From contig JAKQKQ010000005.1 in the NCBI GenBank assembly GCA_029560585.1, positions 81,982 to 145,981 of the forward strand: a stretch of DNA of 64,000 nt, written 5' to 3'. This document shows, in pieces, positions 35,784 to 45,136 of the stretch. The notes beneath the pieces are model-generated. The model saw nothing but the letters and a program-made list of their open reading frames with translations. It searched no databases and had not been told where the DNA came from. Numbering within the stretch: position 1 is the first letter of the stretch; each line of letters opens with the position of its first letter. Origin of the DNA: Verrucomicrobiota bacterium. Its GTDB lineage: Bacteria; Verrucomicrobiota; Verrucomicrobiia; JADLBR01. Both the position numbers and the translations under genes were made by a program.

Positions 35784-36560
35784 TTAAACCTCCGCATCCG
35801 GCGGGACGAGCGGCACGGAGCATCCGCCATCCACGACGAGGCGCGCCCCATTGATGCGGGCCGCCTTGTCCGAGGCCATGAAGAGCACGGCGTTGGCGAC
35901 ATCCTCTGGCGACGATTCGATGCCGAGCGGGACGTTCATGCGCCGGCGCGCGACCTGTGCGTCGTCGAGGACGTCCCAGCGATTCGTGTGGATATAACCT
36001 GGCGCGACGCTGTTGACGCGGATGCCATGTGGTCCCAGCTCGACCGCCATCGAGCGGGTCAGGGCATCGACCCCGCCCTTGGACGCGCAGTAGGAACAGC
36101 GATTGCGGATCGGGCGCTCGGACACATTGGACCCGATGTTGATGATGGCGCCGCCGCTGCCCCCCGCGATCATCATGCGCGCGGCGAGCTGCGAGCATTG
36201 AAAGACGGCCACCAGGTTCACGCGGACGGCCTTCTCGAATACATCGGGCGGGGTATCGACGAACGAGTACCCGATCGCCTGGAACACGGCGTTGTTGACC
36301 AGCACGTCCAGCCCCCCGCACTCGCGCCCGACCAGCTCGAACATCGACTCGACCTGCGCGGGATCCGCAAGATCGGCCGGGGCCTGAATGATCCGGCCGG
36401 GCGCGACCGGCCGGAGGGCCTTGGCGGCGTTGGCCACGCCCTCCGCGGTGGAACTGCTCATGGCGACGACGGCGCCGGCCTCGGCGAAGAGGCGCGCGAT
36501 GGCGAGGCCCGTGTTGCGCGAAGTGCCGGTGACCAGTACGCGTTTGCCCTCGAAGTTCAT
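35784..36560 (-). CDS. Short-chain dehydrogenase/reductase
   Basis: 258 residues, classical SDR. The cofactor motif TGTSRNTG is at 11-18, NNA at 89-91, and catalytic Ser144, Tyr157 and Lys161 are in INIGSNVSERP and SYCASKGG. The C terminus INGARLVVDGG is typical. ATG 36560 overlaps the dehydratase TGA as ATGA. In an operon with two sugar-acid dehydratases it probably oxidises a sugar or keto acid with NAD(P). Confidence 0.85.
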   Translation of the reverse strand: MNFEGKRVLVTGTSRNTGLAIARLFAEAGAVVAMSSSTAEGVANAAKALRPVAPGRIIQAPADLADPAQVESMFELVGRECGGLDVLVNNAVFQAIGYSFVDTPPDVFEKAVRVNLVAVFQCSQLAARMMIAGGSGGAIINIGSNVSERPIRNRCSYCASKGGVDALTRSMAVELGPHGIRVNSVAPGYIHTNRWDVLDDAQVARRRMNVPLGIESSPEDVANAVLFMASDKAARINGARLVVDGGCSVPLVPPDAEV

Positions 36561-37804
36561 GACTCTGCCCTCCGGCGCGGCGCGGACTTTTTTGCTCGCG
36601 GTCCGGGGTTGTCCGCCTTGTGGCCCCGAGCCTGCTCTTGGGTATTGAAGTATGACGTGGCATCGGGCGGGCGTATCTGCGTCAGCGCCCCGGTGTAGTG
36701 GCGGAGGTCGCGTGGCTCATAGGGGTGCTTTGCGATCGCCTCCTCGCATATGTCGATGCCCAGCCCGGGCGCGGTGGGGATGTGCATGCAGCCATCCTCG
36801 AAGCGGACGGTCTCGGTGCTGACGTCGCGCCGGTGCGTGACATCGGAGGCCATCGTCTCCAGGAGGAAGAAGTTGGGCGCGCACGCAGCGATCTGGAGCG
36901 TGGCGGCGTTGGCGACGGGTCCCGACGGGTTGTGGGGACAGACCGGGATGTGGTGGGCCTCGGCCATTGCGGCGATCTTTCGCACCTCCCCGATGCCTCC
37001 GGCGTGGCTCACGTCCGGCTGGATGAAATCGGCGCAACCGAGCCGGAGATAGTTGCGATAGTCCCAGCGGCTGTACAGTCGCTCGCCGCCGGCGATCGGC
37101 ACCTTGACCCGCCGCTTGATCTCGGCGAGGGCCTCGGGGTCGTCGGGGGGGATCGGCTCCTCAAACCACGTGACGTCAAAATCCTCGAGCGCGTGGGCGA
37201 TGCGGACCGCGGTGGGCACGTTGAAGCGGCCGTGCCCCTCGACGAGGATATCCACTTCAGGGCCGACCGCCGAGGCGACCGCGGCGATGCAGTCGAGCGC
37301 GCGGCGCAGCTCGCGCTTGCCGATGTTCATGTACGCGCTGCCGAACGGATCCCACTTCAGCCCGCGGAATCCTTGCGCTACCGCGGCCTTGGCCTTTTCG
37401 GCAAATTCGTCCGGGCGCACCGCCGGCGCGAACCAGCCGTTGGCGTAGCACGGGACGCGGTCCCGCACCTTCCCGCCGAGCAGTTGCCAGACCGGGACGC
37501 CCAGCGCCTTGCCCTTGATGTCCCACAGCGCCATCTCGACGCCCGCCAGCGCGCTCATCAGCACGGGCCCGCCCCGCCAATATGCGTCGCGGTACGCGTC
37601 GTGCCAGAAGGCCTCGATGTCGTGCGGGTCGCGGCCCACGAGATAGCGCTCCAGCTCGCGGCAGGCCTGCGCGACCGTCGGCTCGCGCATCTCGAGCGTG
37701 GCCTCGCCCACGCCGTGGAGGCCGCCGTCGGTCGTCACCTTCACGAACACCCAGTTCGTGCGGTACGCCTGGCATAGGAAGGTTTGTATTGAGGTGACTT
37801 TCAT
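36557..37804 (-). CDS. Enolase-superfamily sugar-acid dehydratase (galactonate dehydratase-like)
   Basis: 415 residues from ATG 37804. Mandelate racemase/muconate lactonizing fold: N-terminal capping domain, then a barrel with ILVEGHGRF, FEEPIPPDD and GGERLYSR supplying the Mg ligands, and QPDVSHAGGI and CPHNPSGPVA with the catalytic His. This resembles D-galactonate dehydratase. A C-terminal basic tail (KKSAPRRRAES) is unusual. It is the first gene of the leftward catabolic operon and lies downstream of operator-like copy 2. Confidence 0.82.
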   Translation of the reverse strand: MKVTSIQTFLCQAYRTNWVFVKVTTDGGLHGVGEATLEMREPTVAQACRELERYLVGRDPHDIEAFWHDAYRDAYWRGGPVLMSALAGVEMALWDIKGKALGVPVWQLLGGKVRDRVPCYANGWFAPAVRPDEFAEKAKAAVAQGFRGLKWDPFGSAYMNIGKRELRRALDCIAAVASAVGPEVDILVEGHGRFNVPTAVRIAHALEDFDVTWFEEPIPPDDPEALAEIKRRVKVPIAGGERLYSRWDYRNYLRLGCADFIQPDVSHAGGIGEVRKIAAMAEAHHIPVCPHNPSGPVANAATLQIAACAPNFFLLETMASDVTHRRDVSTETVRFEDGCMHIPTAPGLGIDICEEAIAKHPYEPRDLRHYTGALTQIRPPDATSYFNTQEQARGHKADNPGPRAKKSAPRRRAES

Positions 37805-37860
37805 GGGAGCATAAAACTTTCTCGTGCCAAGGCTGCGGCGCCTCGGCATCACCGCCAACT

Positions 37861-37899
37861 GGCAAATTGCGGCAGTGAATTTCTAAAATGCGACACAGT
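37861..37899 (-). promoter_or_regulatory. Tandem operator-like site, copy 2
   Basis: TTGCGGCAGT (from 37868) and ATGCGACACAGT (from 37888), cores 21 bp apart, preceded by GCCAACTGGCAAA exactly as in copy 1 (20250-20286). It lies 57 bp upstream of the dehydratase start and about 340 bp from the divergent AraC-type regulator gene, which it may also control. Confidence 0.65.
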
Positions 37900-38058
37900 C
37901 CCAGACTCCGAAACTCGAATCGGCGTGCCGATTTGGCGCGCAGGCCTAAGGTCCTGGTCCTAGGGCCCGCGGCCTGAGTCTGTCTCAGAACTCCAGACCA
38001 TCACCTCGATGTTGGCGTCACACAGACACGCCGCACAGCATTTGTCGCCCGTATGAGC

Positions 38059-38147
38059 TGGGAGGGACGCCGGCCCCGGCGTCCGCGATTCACCAGCCAC
38101 CCGACACCTGGACCAACCCGGCCCGCGAGGCCGCGGGCCCTCCCGAG
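38059..38147. repeat. Double-hairpin intergenic element
   Basis: GGGAGG and CCTCCC close the ends. Inside are two perfect stems, GACGCCGGCCCCGGCGTC and GGCCCGCGAGGCCGCGGGCC. The layout recalls a REPIN or small MITE, but the sequence is unrelated to the A and B families. It lies between the operator-like site and the regulator gene; the rest of 37900-38236 shows nothing. Confidence 0.5.
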
Positions 38148-38236
38148 GATGTTTCCGGGGCGCCTCTTCAAGTCGGGCGTCAGACAGTCGCCAGTCGAGA
38201 GGGTTTCCATGATTGCGGCCCCGCGGCGACGTTGAC

Positions 38237-39427
38237 ATGATAGGCCAAATGGCTTCGAAAATGCGTCGTGTGGCGCGCGGTGGTTCGCGCGGGTCTGAGG
38301 CCGGGGCTCCCTCGGTGGCGGTGTGCATCGATTCGCGCGATGGGCCGGGGCGCGAGCGACTGCTGGGGGTGTACCGGTTTGCGGTGGAGCGGGGGTGGCG
38401 GCTGTACCTCCTGCGGGGCGAGGAACCCGCGGTGCTTGGCCGGCTGGGGCGGCTGCCTTTGGATGGCGCGATCCTGTACGACAAGCCGGCGTCTTTCCAC
38501 CGGGCCCTGCGGGCGCGCCGGGTGCCCTGCGTGGAGACGGCGGCGCGGAATCTCGAGTTCGACGATCTGGCGGTCTTCGTGGATGACGGCGCGCTGGCCC
38601 GACTGGCCGTGGAGCACCTCGCGGGCCTGGGGTTGAATAACTATGCCTATTGCGGACTGGCGCGGCGGTTACCGTCGGTGCGTCGCGCGGAGTCTTTTGA
38701 GAAGCACGTGGCGGGGCGGGGCCCTTGCGTCGCGATGTTTGAGGAATCGGTTTCCGAGGGCGAGGCTGGGCTGGACCGGCTGATACGCTGGCTCCGGCGG
38801 CTCCCTAAACCCGTGGGGCTGCTGGCCTATGACGACAAGATGGCGGAGCGGGTCCTGGCGGCCTGCGGTTGGGCGGGGATCCCGGTCCCCGACGATGTGG
38901 CGGTGCTGGGCATCGGCAACGACGAGCTGATGTGCCAGCTCGCGCACCCGGCGCTGTCGAGCGTGGCGTTGCCCACCGCCGAGATCGGACGGCGCGCCGC
39001 GGAATCGCTGGATCGTTTCCTGCGCGGGCGCGCGCCGAAGTGCCGGCTCCAGGCGGTGGTCCCGACCGAGGTGATCGCGCGCGCCTCCACGGATCGGTAT
39101 CCGACCTCGGATCCGTTGGTCGCCGGCGCGATCGCCTTCCTCGTCGGGCGGGATTCCACGCCAATCGGGACGGATCAGGTGGCGGCGGCGCTGGGCCTCT
39201 CGCGCCGGACATTGGAGCGGCGCTTCCGCGCGGTGATGGGGCGCACCGTGCATGATTTCCTGACCGAGAGGCGCATGCGGCGCGCGGCAGAACTGCTGCG
39301 GCTGCACCCGCATTCCCTGTCGGAAGTCGCGGCCCGCTGCGGATACGGGGCGCTTTCCGCGTTCATCCGCGCCTTCAATCGCGCGATGGGCTGCCACCCG
39401 CGGGAGTATCGCGCGCGGTACCGGTGA
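38237..39427 (+). CDS. AraC-family (XylR-type) sugar-responsive regulator
   Basis: 396 residues from ATG 38237; in-frame ATG 38249 and TTG 38213 are alternatives. The N-terminal part (about 30-280) is a LacI/periplasmic-binding-like ligand domain (LLAYDDKMAERVLAACGWAG, VPDDVAVLGIGND). The C terminus (about 295-396) carries two AraC helix-turn-helices: TDQVAAALGLSRRTLERRF and LSEVAARCGYGALSAFIRAF ending HPREYR. This is the architecture of E. coli XylR. It is divergent from the catabolic operon and probably binds the two tandem sites at 20250 and 37861. Confidence 0.85.
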   Translation: MIGQMASKMRRVARGGSRGSEAGAPSVAVCIDSRDGPGRERLLGVYRFAVERGWRLYLLRGEEPAVLGRLGRLPLDGAILYDKPASFHRALRARRVPCVETAARNLEFDDLAVFVDDGALARLAVEHLAGLGLNNYAYCGLARRLPSVRRAESFEKHVAGRGPCVAMFEESVSEGEAGLDRLIRWLRRLPKPVGLLAYDDKMAERVLAACGWAGIPVPDDVAVLGIGNDELMCQLAHPALSSVALPTAEIGRRAAESLDRFLRGRAPKCRLQAVVPTEVIARASTDRYPTSDPLVAGAIAFLVGRDSTPIGTDQVAAALGLSRRTLERRFRAVMGRTVHDFLTERRMRRAAELLRLHPHSLSEVAARCGYGALSAFIRAFNRAMGCHPREYRARYR

Positions 39428-39465
39428 GGAGTCCCGCGCGCGACCGCGCCGCTTTTGAGGGCAGA

Positions 39466-39785
39466 CGGAGTTCTCGGGTCAGACATCATCCCCGCCGCGG
39501 CGGGCACCGGCGGAGGTGAAAATGGGACGCAGGAGCGCGCTTGCGCGCCATTTGAATCGCCTGCAAGCAGGCTCCTACGATTCGGTGTCTCAATTCTCGG
39601 GTCAGCGCCGCCCCCGGGCGCGCCGGGACGGCGCCGGCCAGAGTCGTCCACGCGCCGGATCATTCATGATGAAACTTCTGGGGGCGGGGCCGAAGCCGAT
39701 GGTCCCGGCTCGCGCTTCGCGCGCTTCCAAAGCGGTGGCGCCGTCCGGCTGTTGCCGGACTCTGCCACCGCAGTCCAAGACCCTC
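39466..39785. repeat. Composite repeat A3 + C2 + B4
   Basis: The fullest composite in the window. The A3 core is 39529-39578 (GCAGGAGCGCGCTTGCGC ... GCAAGCAGGCTCCTAC). C2 (39586-39690) opens CAATTCTCGGGTCAGCGCC. B4 (39690-39780) ends GCCACCGCAGTCCAAGA. It occupies the space between the regulator and the zinc-ribbon gene; no gene is seen in 39428-39845. Confidence 0.8.
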
Positions 39786-39845
39786 CCGGCGGAATCGGGC
39801 CACACGCGCCATCAGGGGGAATCGATGGCGCTTTTCAACGGGCTG

Positions 39846-40136
39846 CTAGCCCCGGTTGCGCTGGCTGCGGGCGGCGATTCGGAGCGGTGGTGCGGTGGTG
39901 GTGGTGGCCGCGCGCTGGGCCATGGCCCTCCGGCGACGGCTGAGGGCGACCTGGGCCATGTGGGCCTCGCCGGCAGAGACCTCCCGCGTGCCGAGGGACG
40001 ACGCGCATCCAGTGCACAGGTAGTCGTAGATCTCCTTGTCGGGGAGCACCAGGAGGAGGCGTTCCCGGACCTCGCGGGGGCCGCCACATTTTGGGCAATA
40101 GAGTTGCGCGGCGCGGAAATTTTCGAATTGCTGCAT
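39846..40136 (-). CDS. Small zinc-ribbon protein
   Basis: 96 residues. CPKCG and CTGC, 28 residues apart, form a probable zinc ribbon in MQQFENFRAAQLYCPKCG and KEIYDYLCTGCASSLG. A basic Arg/Thr-rich tail follows. ATG 40136 lies five bases after the adk stop, with GGAGG eight bases upstream. Function unknown. It is the last gene of the glcD-glcF-adk run, so it may be co-transcribed with it. Confidence 0.65.
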   Translation of the reverse strand: MQQFENFRAAQLYCPKCGGPREVRERLLLVLPDKEIYDYLCTGCASSLGTREVSAGEAHMAQVALSRRRRAMAQRAATTTTAPPLRIAARSQRNRG

Positions 40137-40140
40137 GCGA

Positions 40141-40734
40141 TCAGCCTCCCCGCTCGACCCGTTCGAAGGCATCGAGTATGGAGCGAAGGACCTGGAACGG
40201 CTTTTTCGCTGCGTCAATCGGGACGACGCGGTCGCGGTAGTGGTCCAGCACGGGCATGGTCTCCTCGTCGAAGATGCGGAAGCGGCGCTGGATGGTCTCG
40301 TCGTGGATGTCGTCGAGGCGGTTCTCGTGGAGGGAGCGGCGGCGGATGCGCTCGGCGAGTTTGGAGCGATCCGTGCAATCGAGGTGGCAGACGAGGCGGA
40401 CGTCTGTTTCGGGTTCCATGAGCTTGGCCTGGGCCACGCTGCGCGGGATGCCATCGAGCACCAGGAAATGTTCCTCTGGCCGGAGTTCGCCCATGATGGA
40501 GAGATTGCGGAGGTGCTGCTGCCACAGCCGTATCGTGAGATCGTCGGGCACCAGCTGGCCCTTGGAGGAATAAGAGATGAACTCGCGTCCCAGTTCGGAG
40601 CGCGGGTCGAGGGCGCGGAAGACCTCGCCGCACGCGACGTGGAAGAAGCCGGGGACCGAGCCGAGGATTTTCCCGACGGTGCCCTTGCCGGCGCCGGGGG
40701 AGCCAATAAGTAGTATCGATTTAATTCGTGTCAC
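40141..40734 (-). CDS. adk: Adenylate kinase family nucleotide kinase
   Basis: 197 residues, a short-LID form. P-loop GSPGAGKGT is at residues 11-19, FHVACGEVFRA is the AMP-binding helix, and DGIPRSVAQA replaces the usual DGFPR(T/S)xxQA. The ENRLDD segment and RFRIFDEETMPVLDHY match the LID/CORE of adenylate kinases. Atypical residues leave another NMP kinase specificity open. It follows glcF by six bases. Confidence 0.82.
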   Translation of the reverse strand: MTRIKSILLIGSPGAGKGTVGKILGSVPGFFHVACGEVFRALDPRSELGREFISYSSKGQLVPDDLTIRLWQQHLRNLSIMGELRPEEHFLVLDGIPRSVAQAKLMEPETDVRLVCHLDCTDRSKLAERIRRRSLHENRLDDIHDETIQRRFRIFDEETMPVLDHYRDRVVPIDAAKKPFQVLRSILDAFERVERGG

Positions 40735-40740
40735 GATAAC

Positions 40741-42072
40741 TTATAATCTGGCCCGGCGATACGCTTGCGCAAGCAGGGAAATGGGGTGGACGACGGGGCG
40801 CCCGGGATGGGCGGAGGCGGCGATGCCGGTCTCCAGCTGGATGGTGCAGCCGGGGTTGGAGGTGACGACGGTTTCCGCGCCGGTGCGGTCGATGTGGCCC
40901 AATTTTCTCTTGAGGAGTTTTCCGGACATCTCGGGCTGCGTGATGTTGTAGACGCCGGCGCTCCCGCAGCACCATGTGCTCTCGTTGAGTTCGACGAGTT
41001 CCAATCCGGGGATGGCGCGGAGGATCTGGCGCGGCTGCTGGGTGATCTTCTGCCCGTGGCAGAGGTGGCAGGCCTCGTGATAGGTGACCCTGCCGGGGCC
41101 GCCGTTGGCGCAGCAGGAGGCCGGGGGCGCGGGTTTCTTGAAGTCGATCTCGACGAGGAATTCGTGGATGTCGCGGGCCTTGCGGTCCCAATCCTCGGCG
41201 CGGGCGCGGTACTGGGGGTCGTCGTGGAGGAGGTGGGCGTAGTGCTTGAGATGGGAGCCACAGCCGGCGGCGTTGATGATGATCGCGTCGAGTTTTTCGG
41301 GTGCGAAGGCGTCGATGTTGCGGCGGGCCAATCGCTTTGCCATTTCCCATTCGCCGTTGTGACCGTGGAGGGAGCCGCAGCAGGCCTGGCCGCGGGGCGT
41401 GAAGACCTCGCAGCCGTTCTCGAGCAGGACGTCGACGGTGTCGCGGTTGACGTGCGAGAAGACGAAATCGGCGACGCAGCCGGTGATCATGCCGACGCGG
41501 CGTTTGGGTGGGCCCTGGGGCCGCTCGGTCTCGCGGATGAGGTCGAAGGAGAACTTCGCCTGTACCTTGGGGGTGAGGGGCTCCAGTTCGCGGAAGCGTT
41601 TTGGGGCGAGGGCCATGAGGCCGAACTGGCGCACGACCCACTGGAGTCCGGTGACCTGATAGAGCCACATGAGCCTGCCGATGAGCCGGAGAAGAGGCGG
41701 GTGGCAGAAGGCCATTTCGATGAGCGTCCAGCGGATGAGGCGGCGGAAGAGGGCGTCGGAGACCTTCGTGCGCTCGACCTCGGCGCGGCCCATCTCGAAC
41801 AGTTCCGCGTAATTCACGCCGGCGGGGCAGGCGGTCATGCAGGCGAGGCAGCCGAGGCAGAACGACATCTCCTTGGCGAACTCCCGGGAGACCCCGAGGC
41901 GGTCGTCGGCCAGGGCCCGCATGAGCGCGATGCGGCCGCGGGGGCTGGAGCGCTCCATGAGCGTGGCGTCGTAGGTCGGGCACGTGGGCAGGCACATGCC
42001 GCAGTGCATGCACTGCTGGAGGACCGAGTAATCGAGGCCCTTGAGGTAGCTGGCTTGGGTGGCGGGGCTCAT
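40741..42072 (-). CDS. glcF: Glycolate oxidase iron-sulfur subunit
   Basis: 443 residues. Two [4Fe-4S] ferredoxin motifs: CMHCGMCLPTCP (Cys21, 24, 27, 31) and CLGCLACMTACP about 50 residues later. Two CCG-type motif regions follow (CCGSLHGHNGEW and CCGSAGVYN). This is the GlcF layout, passing electrons from the flavin subunit towards the membrane quinone pool. It lies 10 bp downstream of glcD. No GlcE is present, as in many two-subunit glycolate or lactate oxidases. Confidence 0.9.
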   Translation of the reverse strand: MSPATQASYLKGLDYSVLQQCMHCGMCLPTCPTYDATLMERSSPRGRIALMRALADDRLGVSREFAKEMSFCLGCLACMTACPAGVNYAELFEMGRAEVERTKVSDALFRRLIRWTLIEMAFCHPPLLRLIGRLMWLYQVTGLQWVVRQFGLMALAPKRFRELEPLTPKVQAKFSFDLIRETERPQGPPKRRVGMITGCVADFVFSHVNRDTVDVLLENGCEVFTPRGQACCGSLHGHNGEWEMAKRLARRNIDAFAPEKLDAIIINAAGCGSHLKHYAHLLHDDPQYRARAEDWDRKARDIHEFLVEIDFKKPAPPASCCANGGPGRVTYHEACHLCHGQKITQQPRQILRAIPGLELVELNESTWCCGSAGVYNITQPEMSGKLLKRKLGHIDRTGAETVVTSNPGCTIQLETGIAASAHPGRPVVHPISLLAQAYRRARL

Positions 42073-42082
42073 CGCGGCGGCC

Positions 42083-43447
42083 TCAGAACATCTTTCCCGG
42101 ATTGAGGATGCCGTTGGGGTCGAGGGCGGCCTTCACGCGCTTGTGGAGGCCGATGCTGGCCTCGCCGAGCTGGCCGGGGAGGAACGGCTTCTTCGCGACG
42201 CCGACGCCGTGCTCGCCGGTGATCGTGCCGCCGAGATCGATGGCGTAGTCGAAGATCTCCTTCATCGCGCCCTCGACCTTATGGATCTCCTCTTTGTTCC
42301 TCTCGTTGGTCAGGAAGGTGGGGTGGAGGTTGCCGTCGCCCATGTGGCCGAAGGTGCCGATCTTGAGGCCGTATTTCTTGGAGATGGACTGGATGAAGGC
42401 GACCATCTTGGCCAGTTCGCTGCGGGGCACCGTGGCATCCTCGAGGATGACGGTGGGGGCGATGCGGGCCAGCGCGGAGAAGGCGGTGCGCCGGGCGGCG
42501 GCGAGCGTGGCGGACTCGATGGCGTCGGCGGCGATGCGCACGTCGCGGGCGCCGTTCTTCCGCGCGATGTCGGCCATGGCGGCGGCCTCCTCCTCGACGA
42601 CGGCGGGGTGGCCATCGGTCTCCATGAGCAAAATGGCCTCGGCGTCGCGCGGCAGCCCAATCTTCGCGTAATCCTCGACGCAGTTGATGGTGACCGAGTC
42701 GAGGAATTCCAGCGTGCAGGGGATGATCTTGGCCGCGATGATCGCCGAGACGGTCTCGGCCGCGTCGGTCATCTTGCCGTAGGTGGCCAGCAGCGTTTTC
42801 TTCGCCCTTGGTTTGGGGATGAGGCGCAGCAGGACCTCGGTGATGATGCCGAGGGTGCCCTCCGAGCCCACGAAAAGGTCTTTCATCGTGTAGCCCGCGA
42901 CGTCCTTCACGCACTTGTTGCCCGTGTCCAACACGGTGCCGTCGGCCAGCACGACCTTCAGGCCCATGACGTAGTTCCGCGTGATCCCGTACTTGAGGCC
43001 CCGGAGGCCGCCGGAGTTGTAGGCGACGTTGCCACCGATCGTGGAGATCTTCATCGAGCCGGGGTCGGGCGGGTAGAAAAGCCCCGCCTTCTCCGCCGCG
43101 TCGCTGATCGCCTGCGTGAGCGTGCCGCACTCGACCCGCATCGTCAGGTTGCGCGCGTCCACCTCCAGGATCCGGTTCATCTTCACCGTGCAGAGCACGA
43201 TGGAGCCCTTCGAAGGAATGCTGCCGCCCGACAGGCCCGTGCCCGAGCCCCGCGGCACGACGGCGATCTTCCGCTGGTTCGCCATGCGCAGGACCGCGGC
43301 CACATGCTCGGTGGATTCGACCATCACCACGCACAGCGGTCGCTCGTTGAGCATCGCGGTCCCATCATACGAATAGACCGTCAGCTCCTCATCCTTCGTC
43401 AGCACGTTCGCGTCGCCGACTATGCGTTTCAGTTCCTCGATCGCCAT
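42083..43447 (-). CDS. glcD: Glycolate oxidase FAD subunit
   Basis: 454 residues from ATG 43447 (AAAGG six bases upstream; the longer frame has no homology). FAD_binding_4 domain with VVPRGSGTGLSGGSIP, DPGSMKISTIGGNVAYNSGG and VGSEGTLGIITE. The C-terminal FAD-oxidase domain has HMGDGNLHPTF and TGEHGVG, with metal and substrate-binding His residues. It oxidises glycolate or a related 2-hydroxy acid. Operon with glcF. Confidence 0.92.
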   Translation of the reverse strand: MAIEELKRIVGDANVLTKDEELTVYSYDGTAMLNERPLCVVMVESTEHVAAVLRMANQRKIAVVPRGSGTGLSGGSIPSKGSIVLCTVKMNRILEVDARNLTMRVECGTLTQAISDAAEKAGLFYPPDPGSMKISTIGGNVAYNSGGLRGLKYGITRNYVMGLKVVLADGTVLDTGNKCVKDVAGYTMKDLFVGSEGTLGIITEVLLRLIPKPRAKKTLLATYGKMTDAAETVSAIIAAKIIPCTLEFLDSVTINCVEDYAKIGLPRDAEAILLMETDGHPAVVEEEAAAMADIARKNGARDVRIAADAIESATLAAARRTAFSALARIAPTVILEDATVPRSELAKMVAFIQSISKKYGLKIGTFGHMGDGNLHPTFLTNERNKEEIHKVEGAMKEIFDYAIDLGGTITGEHGVGVAKKPFLPGQLGEASIGLHKRVKAALDPNGILNPGKMF

Positions 43448-43583
43448 GGTAGACCTTTCTTGTGAGAGGTTGGATTTAAGCGCGGGGCCGATCAAAAAGG
43501 CAAGCGGGGAAGGATGGCATGCGGGAGGCGCGTCGGCGGGCGATTCCGGTCGCCCGTCTGGAGGCTCTTGCGATTTTTGGCGC

Positions 43584-43810
43584 GAGTCTTCGGGTCAGAC
43601 ATCATGTCCAGCCGCCCGCCCGACGGCGGGCATTCGGGGCACCACCGGGGGTGAAAATGAGACGTGGGAGCGCGCTGGCTCGCGATTCGCGCATGGAATC
43701 GCCTGCAAGCAGGCTCCTACGGCCCGGCATCTGAATTCTCGGGCTAGCGCCGCCCCGATACGGGGCTCTGCCACCGCACATAAGACCTTTCCAGCCCGTA
43801 TCTTGGGTCG
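43584..43810. repeat. REPIN-like repeat A4 with partial B module
   Basis: Opens TCGGGTCAGACATCATG as A3 does. The core 43664-43720 has GTGGGAGCGCGC ... GCAAGCAGGCTCCTAC. GAATTCTCGGGCTAGCGCC follows at about 43733, then a partial B element (GGGCTCTGCCACCGCA). It fills most of the gap between glcD and pheS; no gene in 43448-43852. Confidence 0.75.
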
Positions 43811-43852
43811 GGGCACGATCCGCGCGGCGCACGAAAGCGCCTTATTCTCAGC

Positions 43853-44866
<1,014 letters not shown>

Positions 44867-45136
44867 GGCTTTCTCCAGAGCCGCCTTTCATAGACGGAAA
44901 GGGCCGGGAGGGGAACGCAGAATTTGCGGCGGGCGGATGGCGCGCCCGCGTTCAGGCGCTCCCGGGGTATGCCGTGACGCGCGATGGGGGTCGATGAAGG
45001 TATTGGTTTTGTCGGTTGCCCGTGGGGTGGGCCTTCGGCCAACATTGGTTTGGGGCGCCTGATCGGGCGCGGCCCAGACCGGTTTGCGCTCGCTATTCCA
45101 AGAACCGACCAGAACGACGTACAAAGGAACGAAACC

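Noticed and set aside
35635..36663. Long extension of the MFS frame upstream of TTG 35634
   Set aside because: It translates a B-type repeat and an alternate frame of the SDR gene and is not protein-like.
43595..43832. Small open frames with SPASRLL, DCGG or PPQSK strings in the intergenic repeats
   Set aside because: They recur wherever the A and B repeats occur and are translations of repeat DNA, not genes.
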